A stretch of 64,000 bases of DNA from Polytrichum commune (GCA_950295325.1 OX485805.1:28135501-28199500), one strand, 5' to 3'. Shown: positions 1 through 11,767, counted from the stretch's first letter. Made by a program: numbers and translations. The notes: generated by a model not told the origin, from the letters alone.

Positions 1-558
1 AACAATAGACTTATTTTTCAGGGGCTCAAAAATCACCAAACTGCACAAGGAGGCTCGGTCTTTGTAGGAAATCCTAACCCCAGTCAATACAACACTACTA
101 TGGAGGAACAGACCAGTGTTGGGTTGGTATCATATTTTTTTGATACCAATCAGGCATCCGTAATGAGGATTTCACATTTTTTGCTACCAGTAGGGTATAG
201 GTGATTAACAATATTTATTTTTTTTGATATCATTTGAGTCTATATATTATGCAAAACCCTTCATACCTAGGCAAAATCGCACTAGTATCAATATGGTTTA
301 GAATGTTATTGACCCAAATAAAACCTTGGGTAAACAAAGATTATCTCACCTTGATATACCCACCAAATAACAATTTTTGGTATGAAAAGTTTGATACACA
401 CAAGTAGGTTCATTGATACCATTATTGATGTTGATTAATGATACATTGATTCACCTATATACCAGACCAACATTGTAACAGACCATGCAACTCAAAAAAC
501 TACCATAGTTTCCCCCCCCCCCCAGTACTGATGTAGACTATTGCAATGCATAGAACTG
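1..558. other. No gene seen; AT-rich DNA left of NPR1-like exon 2
   Basis: AT-rich sequence with a short poly-C tract near 512-524. It lies 3' of the second NPR1-like exon on the minus strand, so it is most simply intron of that gene, whose later exons would be beyond the left edge. I found no ankyrin-repeat coding sequence here. Confidence 0.5.
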
Positions 559-658
559 CTAACCTAACCACAATTCTGTCCAGCAGGTCCCCAATGGTGG
601 GAAGGGTGACCCATTTTCCAGGGACTCAGGTATTATCCACCAAAGATAAAAGCATTGC

Positions 659-2538
659 CTGTGTATTGCCCTGCATTGCTTCTCTTGAACTTGCTCCAGA
701 TGACATCCTTCATGTCCAAGCTCGAGACGAAATCTCTTCACACTCTTGAGAGCTTCTCCTGGAATCTCCCTTTCTAGTGTAAAATTATCAATATCTGAGT
801 TGGCTATCACCTTCAAGCAAAGACAGTGCAGGTCAGGAACCTCACGAGTACACGCAAGTTTCGATATATAAAGCACATCCTCCACTTGATAATTGTTGTT
901 GTCCAAATTGTCCATAAGGTATTGCTGCAAATCAGCAGATCCATGTCAGTCTTTTCACAACATCAACATTCCATATAAGGAAAGAAAGATGACTCAAATA
1001 TTGCCACCAGTGTGAAGTATGGTGTTGCTTCATTTCCAAGTTGGTCTAAGTCTATATGTAATATCCGATACCCCACTATGATTGGGTGGATCAAAGATGG
1101 TAGGGTGCACTGGAAATCAAGAGCTAGGAAGGTCACCCATCCAAGTACTATTCCAGTCTTAGGCGGCTGAACCTCGGAGTTCCCGTGAGATCTGGGTTTA
1201 GGCCTTGGGTTTAAGCCACCCCTTTCCATAGGGGCATTTACTAGTGGCATCCTCTACAGTGCAGAAGCTTTTAGACTTTCAATATCTCCATATTCACGAA
1301 GTGTTGAATGAACTCAGGTAGGGAACAACTTCACTTGACAATATAAAGGAGCTTAAAGTCAGTAATATGGAAGCGCTTTGTGATTATGAAAGATTTCAGG
1401 TAAACATCAAGTAGACTACATCCAAGTCGGTACAAGAAAATGTGTAACTAAACGAGTTCAATTATTCACCATGGGTTTCCTGGTTACCCAGACATTACAA
1501 ACTTCTAAATTTAGATACACCAATAATACTGCTTTCGCATTGATTCAATCACATCAAATTACAACATTAAAGCAATGCTCACCAAACATACGGTTGCAAT
1601 TAGTGTATTCTGTTTCTATAGATGCAAGACCTAAATTAATGGAATAAAATCCAGGGTGAGTGGTTGGCCACGAGGAGGAGGAGGAGGATGAGTTAGGACC
1701 TGAGCAAGATTCTTGGGCATTGGGGTCTCAATACTGAAGCGCATGTCAAATAATTCACAAACTTCTAAATTCATATACCATTAACATTGATTCGATCACA
1801 ACAAATTAAAGCATTGCAGTAATGTCCGCCAAACATAGGGTTTCAATTTTTACATTATCTTTCTATGTTTTATAGATGCAAGACCTAAACTATTAAAACA
1901 CACACTCCAGGGTGGAAATTCACATCAGTGATTGGCCATGAGGAGGAGGAAGAGTTGGGAGTTTGGACCTGAGCAAGGTTCTTAAGCTCTGGGATGTCAA
2001 ACACTGAAGCTGAATTCAGAAGCTCCACAGCATAGTCGATTGCCGGTCTACAAGCTAAGTGGTGACAAGTGACATCGCGGCACTCGTTGACAACTGAACT
2101 CATGGATCTCAGTTTCCCTCCATACACATACCCCAACACGGTCTTGAACGCTGCGTACCCTATCCTTCTTCCCTCTCCCACAATGCTACTGAGCTCCAGT
2201 TCCGGTGGAAACTTGCCAGACACCTTGGACGACTTCCCAGTACTGTCCTTGGCCTTCTCTGCAAACACCTTCCGCCAAACCGGGCTCCGAACCGCCAGAA
2301 TGGAGCGGTGCACTGGCACACGTCTGCCATCCACAAGGATAGTCATGTCGCTGTATAACTCCTGACCCGTCAAACTCTCAAAGTCTGATCTCACTTTCTC
2401 CGATTCGCTACTACTCTTTTCCAATTCCTTACAGCACCCGCAGTTGCTGATGCCACCCACACCACCCCTTCCATCTGACAAAAACTGGAATCCCGACTCC
2501 TGTCCTGGCTGAGAGAGCGTGAGATCAAAGTCCGCCAT
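659..2538 (-). CDS. NPR1-like BTB/POZ protein, first two exons (gene continues off the left edge)
   Basis: Exon 1 is complement(1969..2538), 190 codons; exon 2 is complement(about 659..924). Residues ~62-145 are a BTB/POZ fold (YSDMTILVDGRRVPVHRSIL). They are followed by the NPR1-type C2HC finger C153-x4-C158-x-H160-x2-C163 and ACRPAIDYAVELL, a close match in pattern to the salicylate co-regulator NPR1/BOP family. Exon 2 continues the family pattern (QVEDVLYISKLA, then SDIDNFTLE and RLELG). I chose ATG 2538 because the upstream in-frame Met follows only an ATC-repeat run of Ile codons. Exon 1 ends at CAG|GTCC and exon 2 opens after TTTGCAG, phase 0 on both sides. Ankyrin repeats expected downstream are not in the window. 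Arabidopsis NPR1 Cys82 aligns with Ser here and Cys156 with His (family knowledge, by eye). The exon 2 3' border is uncertain: no GT is available, only AG|GCAATG. Confidence 0.85.
1105..1250 (-). repeat. 5S rRNA-derived sequence inside the NPR1-like intron
   Basis: Read on the minus strand, this stretch contains GGAACTCCGAGGTTCAGCCG, then TAGTACTTGGATGGGTGACC, then a GTGCACCC end. That is the order and spacing of the central and 3' parts of plant 5S rRNA, including the C-box region. The 5' third is poorly conserved, so it is a 5S-derived SINE-like repeat or degenerate pseudogene, not a functional 5S gene. Confidence 0.6.
1495..2020. repeat. ~265 bp tandem duplication covering the 3' end of NPR1-like exon 1
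   Basis: About 1495-1758 and 1759-2020 align along their length: shared acttctaaatt, gatgcaagacctaaa, a GAGGAGGA run, and cctgagcaag-ttctt. The second unit is the real exon 1 end with its donor. The first is a diverged copy in the intron that still keeps the AG|GTCC donor-like sequence. Confidence 0.7.
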
Positions 2539-2699
2539 GATGATGATGATGATGATCCTTCCTATGATTTGCACCCTCGCTTGCTCTTAGACTCGGGCCC
2601 TCTACAATGAATTCCTCCCAAACACGTCCATCCACCATTCTCCTTCGAGTGTCTCCCGAGGAAAATCCAGCCAGAGTAGTGTCTGTCCCAACAGACCCG

Positions 2700-3400
2700 C
2701 AATATTTGCTCCCTCCCCTTTAACCTGCAAATGGCTCACAGTCTGGATCCAAATGATACATCTGATCGGCCACTTTCGCACTGTCCCAAGCTCCACTTCC
2801 AATAACCACACCTACGATGACTACAACCCCATTCTCAAACACATGACACCAAAAATCTTTCCATCCCAACCTACCAAGAGTAGATACTGACTCAAGTCAC
2901 CGAAACTTGCAGAAAATGTGCTTAACCCTTCAATCTGCAAATGGGACACAGTCTAGATCCAAACGATACATCTGATCGGCCACCTTCTTATTGTTACTAT
3001 TATTCGGACTGTCCCAAGCTCTCTTCCAAATTACCGCGCCTATGATGACTGCACCCCTCATTCTCAAACACCTGACACCGAAATTCTTCCATCCGAATCT
3101 ATCAAGAGTAGATGCTCACTCAAGTTACCATAACTTGCAGAAAAATGAGCCTTAACCGTTCAAACTGCAAATAGCTCACAGTCTGGATACGTGTGATACA
3201 TCTGATCGGCCACCGTCTTATTATTCTTATTATTCGCACTGTCCCAAGCTCCACATCCAAATTACCACACCTATGATGACTGCACCCCCCATTCTTAAAC
3301 ACCTGACACCGAAATTCTTCCATCCAAACCTACCAATAGTAGATGCTCACTCGAGTCACCGAAACTTGCAGAAAATGCGCACGACCGTTCAGGGAGCTTA
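2700..3400. repeat. Three tandem ~210-230 bp repeats upstream of the NPR1-like gene
   Basis: The anchor gatacatctgatcggcc recurs at about 2755, 2965 and 3195. It is always preceded by ctgcaaat--cacagtct-gat and followed by the same blocks (tgtcccaagct, cacctatgatgactac, ctcaaacacctgacacc). A partial fourth copy ends near 3395. The array lies just upstream of the NPR1-like start on the minus strand, in likely promoter or 5' flanking DNA. I see no strong W-box cluster in it. Confidence 0.75.
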
Positions 3401-3971
3401 CATTTGCTGCTGCTCTCTCTCAACTGCGATGACGTTCTAGTGCCCCCTCGGCTAAGTCGACAGAAAAATGCGAGAAAGAGATGATGATGATGATGAGCTA
3501 ACTTAAGTCATCAGGGATCCTCGTCGCAATTTCTCCCGAATGTAAACAAGTTACTCCCTCTCTTCTGTTCTTATGGGATTGCAGGCAAATTCCAACAAAC
3601 TCTCGCCTGTTAAACTTGACGAAAATGGAAATCGCTCGTTGCTCAACAGATGATCGATCACTGTTGCGGCATCAAGAAGAAACCTAAGAAGAGCCACCTC
3701 CGAAGCAAGCAATCGCCGGAGGAAATTTCTTCTTCCATGCTGCGGCTGGTCCTCCTGGATGTGTGAGTGCGAATCTCGGAAGCGGCCGCCTGACCGAGGA
3801 GGTGCATTGTTTGTTGTTGCTGCGGCACCTGTGCTGTGATCGATGTGTGAGTCTGCGGCGGCGGCGGCGATGATGATGATGAGGCGTGTTCAAGATTGTA
3901 GTTGATAAATTGCCCTTGTTTGTGGAGAGTGCCGCAGTGTAGCATGAGCTCCCTGTGCTAATCCGGGGTAG
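3401..3971. promoter_or_regulatory. GC-richer intergenic region, possible shared upstream DNA
   Basis: Composition shifts from AT-rich to GC-richer between about 3400 and 4360. ORFs on both strands here are short and unrecognisable, with low-complexity GGC and GAT repeats near 3855-3885. It lies between the minus-strand NPR1-like gene and a possible plus-strand exon, so it may hold 5' UTR or promoter DNA. This is inference from position and composition. Confidence 0.3.
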
Positions 3972-4050
3972 ATGCCAAAGCGGGAGCGCAGGAAGAGCGG
4001 GAATGCGGCAGACATGGCGGACGAGGTAGCCGATCTCACCGCTTCTTACG
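3972..4050 (+). CDS. Possible first coding exon of an unidentified plus-strand gene
   Basis: An ATG opens 26 codons starting MPKRERRKSGNAADMADEV and ending at a textbook donor, TTAC|GTAAGT. I do not recognise the product and cannot find later exons in the inverted-repeat DNA downstream. A second perfect donor-like sequence, AAG|GTAAGTAAC, lies at about 4247, so 5' UTR introns or a broken gene are possible. It could also be a chance ORF. Confidence 0.3.
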
Positions 4051-4322
4051 TAAGTAACTTTAGGGCTGCACAACTCTCAGATTCTAGCCCCTTCCTCCCC
4101 CGCATCGCAGCTGAAAAAGGTATCGAACGGTCGATCCACGCAGCACCAGCCACCAGTGAAAAATAACAACAACGCCACCACCTTCCGATTCACTCACGAC
4201 GTCGCCATCGTCGTCATTGGACATAACTAAGCAGTAGAATCCACAAGGTAAGTAACTTAAGAACAACGACGAACGAGGAAGTCGATGAAGATGAAGAAGA
4301 AGACGGCCGAGGGAATCCTGAT

Positions 4323-4349
4323 CCCTTCCCTTCCCTTCCCTTCCCTTCC
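4323..4349. repeat. (CCCTT)n microsatellite
   Basis: Five tandem CCCTT pentamers. Confidence 0.9.
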
Positions 4350-4370
4350 GTTGCACCTGTGGTATCTTAT

Positions 4371-5597
4371 GTGGGTGCTATTTGGTTCGTTTTTCATGTT
4401 CTCCAACTTCGACCGATTAGATTTACACAACAAAACTCCTGATGCATCAGCAAATCTACCATGAAAAATCTGCCAAAATCGCATGGAAATCGTATCTCCC
4501 CTTTATTTAGTTATGGTCATGGGAAGTGCATGTTTCTTGATTTCTTAACTCAATTCATAGATCCTCTCAATTGTGTTCACTATTGAATGTAGAGTACTTC
4601 TTAATATTCAAAGACATTATAGTCCAATCTCTTTTAAACATGTGTCTTTATGATTTGCTCTTTGATCCTCGCCGAATCACACACCAATCAAATCTAGGAG
4701 TTTGATTAAGAAAATGACCGAGTTAAGACCCATCTACCTTAATAAGGCTTGAAGGTGTATTAATTCACACACAACCAAGTAAAAGTTGAAGGTGTGCTTA
4801 AAGGAACATGGGTGTTATTTGGCAACTTTTCTTAATTGGGCCCTTATAAGGTAGAAACACAGAAAACGGTGAATGATTGCTACTAGTGTACTAGACTAGG
4901 GGTAGTATGATTCTTGTCTGGACCTAAAATGGCTCATTTTACAAGTGATGGCCCGAAAAGGATGCAGTGATTGGCTAGATAGATGTTGTTTCACACCCTT
5001 GCGATCACTTTTGGGTGGCATTGAGTTAACCGTGTTGTGTGCATTCGTATGCAAAGTAGGACATTTTGATGCTCAAATTAAGGAGACTCTAGTGTACAGT
5101 TAGGGGGGTTTGACTTACTTGCATCTTTGGGAAACTATAACTAATTAATTACAAAAAATAAAATTACAAAACAACCTGCATTCCTCATCATTTCATCTAC
5201 TCCATCTCTAAAGAATACTGCAAAAAAATTAAGCCACTATTTATGGCCGAATCATCTCATTTTCACCATTTTCCGTATTTGATTGGTGTGTAATTAGGTG
5301 AAGATCAAAGAACAAACACCATAAAGACACGTGGCATTAAGAAAGTGGACTATGTTATCACATTTTCTTAACTACTCCACACTCAATACTGAACACAACT
5401 GGACGGATATGCGTGTTTAGTTAAGGAATCAACAAATATGGACTTCCAATAACCATAACATTATCATGGAAGTTCTGATTTTCAATCCAACTTTTGATGA
5501 TGCTTCGTCATATATTTGCTAATTTATACAAGCTTCATTGTGTAAATTGCATTCGGAGAAGTTGGAGAATATGAAAAATTAACCAAATAACACCCCC
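4371..5597. mobile_element. Non-autonomous element with ~335 bp terminal inverted repeats
   Basis: 4371-4705 and the reverse complement of 5262-5597 align throughout: GGGTG-TATTTGGTT, TTCTCCAACTTC, GATTTCTTAACT, then ACACACCAATCAAAT at the inner edges. The interior has no coding capacity. Long inverted repeats suit a MULE-like or foldback element. I found no convincing target-site duplication, so the superfamily is open. Confidence 0.7.
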
Positions 5598-5599
5598 AT

Positions 5600-6040
5600 T
5601 CCTTAAACTCTTTAACACTAGGGGGTGGTTGTGGTTGTGGGGTACTTTCTTTGATCATGTTTCCATGGGAAAAGCATAATAAATGCTAACCATTCCCACA
5701 ATCATCCCTTACCCATTAAACCCCTTATTACTCCACATGGTTAACCACCCTTGGGGTGGTTGTTCATGCTCATGTGGCATTACTAGAGAGCTTCAAGGCC
5801 AAGGTCCAGGGAGAAAGTTGAGGAGACATCCACTTTAGCACTATAATCAAAAGCTAACAAAGATCAAATTACTTCGATTTTCTCTTGAGCTTGAAACCTA
5901 AACCAATGATATAAAGTAACTCCACCATCAAAACAATCACAAGAATTTGCCAACCAAAAAAAAAATTTATTGTGAATGAAAAAACATAGTAGTTGTGATT
6001 CAATGTGGCGGTTAATCATAACCATATTTGTAGCGTAAAT
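5600..6040. other. No gene seen; includes a small GGGGTGGTT/AACCACCC inverted repeat
   Basis: AT-rich sequence. Around 5620-5760, a GGGGGTGGTTGTGG block and an AACCACCC block face each other, suggesting a short foldback, but I could not define ends. Confidence 0.35.
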
Positions 6041-6044
6041 ACCC

Positions 6045-6560
6045 TTTTCATCTTATAATAGTGGATTTGCGTTTACAATCAACCCTCCTATTGTTGTAAC
6101 ATGTGGAGTGGAGACAAGCAATGTATGGATTCCGGTGTAAGGTTGTTTTTAAGCGTAATTGAAGGCCATTAAAGATGTGCTTGCACCCAACTAAGTAAAA
6201 GTTGATGGTATGTCTAACTACTCTTGTATTTGAAGAGTGGATTTGACCTTGGTGATCGTGCCTCCCATTGGTACATTTTGTGGAGTGGAGACAAGCAGTG
6301 TATGGATTCTAGTGGAAACATTGCCTAAGAATAATTGAAGGGCATTGACGTTGCATTTATACACAAGTATTACAAGTTGGAGGTGCATGTATACTCATAA
6401 TTGAAGAGAGGATCCCAAGTGAATTTGACCTTGACGATCGTCTCTCTATTGGTGCATTCCATGGGGTGGAGACAAACAATTTATGGATACTCATGGAAAA
6501 GTTGTCTAGGACAAATTGTCTCGTACAAATCCTCTCCCATACTTTATCCTCAAATATCTC
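6045..6560. repeat. Three ~180 bp tandem repeats
   Basis: The block gtggagtggagacaagca-tgtatgg recurs at about 6103, 6280 and 6461, with matching flanks (tttgaccttg-gatcgt, aattgaag). No coding function is evident. Confidence 0.7.
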
Positions 6561-7162
6561 TTCCATGGCCCCGTAGAAATCGCAAAGAATATACATCTAG
6601 AGAAAGTCAACTACAACCATCACGACTATTCCCAAGTCAGTCCTAATTACACCTTGTATTGTAGTTGGGCAAGTCAGTGTAGTTGTGGTTGTGGTTGTGG
6701 TTGTCCACCGCATCTTCTCTCCTTATCCCTCATAAATAGAGTCAATGAAAGTAAACTACAACCACCAACTACCAAATCATGTGACCATATTGTGGTCATT
6801 TTTAACTCTACATGCAGATTTGATCGTTAGATATAATATGGTTTTGTCTATCAATTAGCACTTGGAAATCATGCATATTGTCACTCCAAGTTTCAAATAT
6901 GGATTGAGATGGTACGATATCAAAGTGAAGTTGTCTTCAAGTAATCACATAGGCCCAATCTCATTGTGAAACATAACTTATTGATATCCACTCTAAACCA
7001 CAAACCATGGCATATTCACTAAAATATAGGTCTCCAATGACCACATACGGCATACATACCACACACTAAGCTTAAGTTAGACAAGTTGAGAGGTGGTTGA
7101 AAAGAGCATCCTTCTAGCCCGCATTGGAGCCTCTTACGCAATTTTTTGTTTTTTTCCACTCA

Positions 7163-7697
7163 GGGCCGGTTCACACTATGGCCAAACTTCGAGAGGAGAA
7201 GCGTTTGGACCAATGAAAATGCAGAAATGTCCAAAGTCTGTCCTCTCGGCCTTCACACTAGAGACCAAAGTCCAAAGGACATCGCCTCCAAAAGAGCCTA
7301 GGTGGCAACACTTTTAGGAAGATATGGCGCCAAGAGTTCGGCCTCTTGAGCAAAGTTTGGGCCGAGCAAAATGCTCGACCCAAACTTCCGTCGAGAGGCC
7401 GAACTTTTTTTTCATTAAAATATCAATCATTAACAAGATCTTGACCATTAGATTGGAGGGGTTATTTTAAGAAAGGAATAAAGTGGGATGCTCCTTTGGG
7501 TTTGGACTTTGGGCTCGGCCTTTGGAGGCTTCACACTACGGCCATCCAAGTCGAGAGGCCGTGGGAGTTCATGGCCAAAGGCTCCACTTACTATATTTTA
7601 TTGACTATTTTCAACTCATTTCTTTGGACTCTCAACAAAGTTTGGCCACTCAATCCCACAACCTCTTGACTTGGACGGCCATAATGTGAAGCGGCCC
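7163..7697. mobile_element. PIF/Harbinger-like MITE, 535 bp
   Basis: The left end GGGCCGGTTCACACTATGGC and the right end, reverse-complemented GGGCCGCTTCACATTATGGC, form terminal inverted repeats. They are flanked by a 3-bp duplication TCA (7160-7162 and 7698-7700). Length of TSD and a G-rich TIR tip fit PIF/Harbinger; TCA departs from the usual TWA. No transposase is inside. Confidence 0.65.
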
Positions 7698-7700
7698 TCA

Positions 7701-9690
7701 AGTCCACTTTGCACTTCAACATTCAATCCATTACTAGGCTTCCAAAGCTCAGTCGGCTCCTTTATGGATCCCATGTGGATAAAATACAACAAAAGCATAG
7801 TCACATCATGAAGGTGGCTTAGGAACGTCAAGAGTTTGAATTGTCATGTAGTTGGCTCCAAGCGAATTGGGTTTTCAAACATTTGTTGGCTTGTTGTGAA
7901 TTTTCCTTTGTTTTACCATAATCCTCTCTCCCCCCCCCCCCCCCCCCATGATGCCTCACTCTCAGACAAGAACGATGATTGCATCAAGGCAATAACAATT
8001 TACCAAAAATGACCAATTATTATCACATGTGGAGAACAATTCTATAATTGTGTTACATATTGATCATAAAACCATATAAAATGTGAAAGAAAATTACAAT
8101 ATTCATGCAAAAGAGTGGTAACGATTACGAAGAAGATGACGTCATGTAATAATCTTAAAACTCCTTGACATATTCTTGCTCCAAGTGTTGAGAGCTTAAA
8201 GAGTGATCAAGCTCTTAATAGTTCCCCAATGGTTTTGAGTGTTGGATAGAAGCTTGTCAAACTCAAAATCAAAGCTCTTAACTCAACCTCTAGTGTTTTT
8301 ATTTTGGAGAGAGAGCGTGGATGGCGGGGTGGGGGGCCTTGACTTCTTACATCCCAACACCACATCATGTCACCAATGCCTTATAAACCTATGAACAATT
8401 TGAAATTTTGAAATTGTAGACTATACATAAAGACAATTGCATGCGATGATGGTAATCGAATATGCATAAAACACGTTTAAATCTAGGTTATTTGAACAAA
8501 ACAAAATTTCTCTATGTTTCATGTTCATACACACATCAATCTAATTGGAGTAGGTAATGCAATCAATAAAGCAAATAATTCTACATTGAGTCACTTTTGA
8601 CATCCTAAGTTGTAAACAATAGCAAGTAAGCACCTCTATACAGCGCCTCGAGTACCAAAATGGGCCTCTTAATCTTTAATCTCTAAGCATCTAAGAGGCT
8701 TAGATCAGGTCTCTCCAACCCCAAAATTGCGTATTTGGGCTACATATTCTCATTTTTAACTATTCATACTTTAAATGATCATATCTAAAATAAAATCATT
8801 TTTGAGTGCATTATTTGAATAAGTTAAAGACATTGATGTTACTCAAAGATTTATGTTCAAATAAGCAACGTGGGTACCTTTGGATGCAAACATGTACATT
8901 GTATTTTGATCATCAATGTCTAATATGAGTATATTCTTATTTTCTCCTTGACATAAGACAATGTATATATTAAACTTTCAAACAAACAAATTTATAAAAT
9001 ATAATTATAAACTTAGTGAAAGCCTATATAAATATTGTTTTTGGCCGTAGATTGAGACCCCATGTCATGTAAGGGTTAAGGGGTAAGGATTGTGAGTCAT
9101 GGGTCCTTATGAAGCCTTCTTTGTGCAATCTCAATGCAACATAACATTAATCAATAGGCTTGGCCACTCTAAAACTAACTTGGGAGAAACTTAAACCCTG
9201 CTGCATTCATTACATCCATAGGAATATGCCTAATATCATTGTACATGCGTCCATAAGTAAATGCATGTGTAAATTCCCCACACACGCGCGCGCACACACA
9301 CGTAACATTACTCAGCAACATGGGCCCTCACAATATAAAAAGGGGATGATAAGAGTTTAATCTGAATTAGAATCTCTTTGCGCAACTATTTAAACATCCC
9401 ACTGTTATATTCCGAGGACCCATGGAACAAGAGTTGCATGTTGAGTAATTTTATGCAATTGTCGGCACATTGTTGTTATTTTGTTTGAAAGAAAACCATG
9501 TGTGAGTCACATTGTGTGGAATCCCACTGCAGTAACGACAAGGCAATATTGATCATACTAACTCCACTTGCAAACACTAATGAACCTAACATTGTAGCCA
9601 CCCGGGGTGAAAATCAGGAGATTCCTCAACAATCCTCCTCCAATTCCATAACCCACCCAAGTCACTTCAACTGCTGACTAATATTGTGAC
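7701..9690. other. No gene seen
   Basis: AT-rich non-coding DNA with a poly-C tract near 7928-7948, a CA/CG-rich run near 9280-9300 and scattered short ORFs without recognisable domains. Confidence 0.5.
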
Positions 9691-9695
9691 ATAAC

Positions 9696-9842
9696 ATTAT
9701 TAAGCAATGTGCGTTCATTCATGTGGATCCCAGGAATATAACCATGTTATGCCATAGTTTAGTGCATATTCAAATACAACTGCGGCATCCCCATGGTTAT
9801 ATTCATGTGGCCCGCATGAATGAACACACACTGCTTAATAAT
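9696..9842. mobile_element. Short inverted-repeat MITE (family copy 1)
   Basis: attattaagcaatgtgcgtt at the left faces its near-complement aacacacactgcttaataat at the right, with gaatataaccatg / catggttatattc further in. A related copy lies at 13471-13636. Confidence 0.65.
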
Positions 9843-10800
9843 GATATGGAGTCTCTTGCAGAGTTTGAAACATAAGTTAAAACATAAGCAGTCAAATCTT
9901 GACTACCGATTTTTTTCACAATTTGGCTAGAACCACGAAAATATAGTGTGAGGCGAAGAACCAAGAATTTGATTTAGTGGATGTTTGGAAGAAATACATT
10001 TTACTAGATTCTTTATTTTTATTTTGAGACAAAAGGCCAAAAGAGCCAACGCCAAATGCATTAAGAGCCAAGAAAACGTGCCCGTTGCCGGAGGGGCCCC
10101 TTGGGCGCGAAACACTGCCACATAAAAAACCAACAAACGACCCTACCACGGACAACCCACCAGACCCACCAAGCCAAGGACCACCCCCAAGCCGCCAAGA
10201 CCGCACTCGATTGAGCGCCAAGCACCCTAACTACGTTTGCATTTTCCGATTCCATTCCACATGTAATTTGTGCCTTCTACAAAGTACATTCCTAGTGCCC
10301 CCGGTTTGATCAATACCTTGAAGCCTGGGCGTATCGAAGGAACTGCTAACCTAAATCTGTTTAATCGCATGTTCCCACACCGCCTTGGCATGGACAACAA
10401 CTTCATCCCACATACGGTGTTCGACTTTGGATTCATGTCATTGTTCATGGTTGAACACTTTGTCATTGCGCTCAATCTAAATGGTGCAGAGCGTGGTTCC
10501 CCTAAAGAGATGCCAAACTTTAATTTTTCTACCATATTTCTTCGGAATCCTTTCCCCATTTTACTAGATTTTTGGAGAGGCGCCCCTTCCAATGAAGAGT
10601 CAAAACGTACAAGAATAACCTTCTATCCCTGAGCCTGCTTTCCTGGCAAGTTGCCACAACAAATTATACTTTAAACAAGCTACTCCCCAAACTCTGGGAG
10701 TGGTGGTTGCAGTTTGCATTTTGCAGCAGGCCCCCAAAAAAGTTGGGAGAAAGTTATAAAATTTGTGCCAGTGCCCGGGAGGTTTTTGGGCATAGTCGGT
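9843..10800. other. No supported gene; GC-richer patch near 10050-10640
   Basis: Two overlapping ~120-codon ORFs on opposite strands occupy 10227-10632. Neither has recognisable domains, so I do not call a gene. Composition is less AT-rich than the surroundings, which suggests an inserted fragment of unknown origin. Confidence 0.35.
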
Positions 10801-10802
10801 CA

Positions 10803-11767
10803 AGATCAGGGCCCGGGCAGAACCGGCGGTTAGGTACAGATGAACCGGTTGAGTTTGAGAAATAACCAGTTGAAGTTGGAGACTTCCAGAGAATTACATA
10901 TCATTTTAGAGGAATCTATACAAGAATATACCTCAAATGAATGAAAGCAAAACCGGAAGATGTCAACCTATGATGGGGGAGAACCGGCAGTTAGTTACAG
11001 ATGAACCGGTTGAGTTTGAGAAATAACCGGTTGAAGTTGGAGACATCCAAAGAATTACCGATCATTCTAGAGGAACCTATACAAGAATATACCTCAAATG
11101 AATGAAAGCAAAACCAGAAGATGTCAACCTATGATGGGGGAGAACTGGCAGTTAGTTACAAATGAACCGGTTGAGTTTGAGATATAACCGGTTGAAGTTC
11201 AAGACTGCATGAAAATTACTGATCATTTTAGAGGAATCTATAGAATATACCTCAACATGTAACCGGTTGGACTTGCAAACACAAGGATCTCAACCGGTTA
11301 TGCCCAAAAATCTCCCCGATCACTCATGTCAACATGTTAACCGGTTGGAATTAGAATCACTTGGATCTTGACCAACTATTCCCAAAAACTTCCCGAGCAC
11401 TAGTCAAGATCCTCGTGATTCTAAATCAAGCCGGTTATAGGTTGACATCATCTTCCGGTTTTGCTTTCATTCATTTGAGGTATATTCTTGTATAGATTCC
11501 TCGAGAATGATCGGTAATTCTCCGAAAGTCTCCAACTTCAACCGGTTATTTCTCAAACTCAACCGGTTCATCTGTAACTAACCGCCGGTTCTCCCCGATC
11601 ATAGGTTGACATCTTCCGGTTTTGCTTTCATTCATTTGAGGTATATTCTTGTATAGATTCCTCTAGAATGATTGGTAATCCTCCGGAAGTCTCCAACTTC
11701 AACTGGTTATTTCTCAAACTCAACCGGTTCATCTGTACCTAACCACCGGTTCTACCCGAGCCCTGAT
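10803..11767. mobile_element. Foldback element with tandem-repeat arms
   Basis: The left tip TCAGGGCCCGGGCAGAACCG and the right tip, reverse-complemented TCAGGGCTCGGGTAGAACCG, are inverted repeats. Each arm is made of diverged ~170 bp units containing GATGAACCGGTTGAGTTTGA and ATGAATGAAAGCAAAACC, three on the left and about two in reverse on the right. AACCGGTT recurs throughout. No ORF is inside and no clear target duplication was found. A diverged relic of the same unit lies near 43740-43970. Confidence 0.7.

Noticed and set aside
963-1250. 95-codon minus-strand ORF
   Set aside because: It overlaps the 5S-derived segment and has no protein signature.
3684-4073. 129-codon minus-strand ORF with His/Arg runs
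   Set aside because: The runs come from GAT and GGC trinucleotide repeats, and it overlaps the better-supported plus-strand donor.
10227-10632. Overlapping ~120-codon ORFs on both strands
   Set aside because: No domain is recognisable, the two readings conflict, and splice or regulatory context is lacking.
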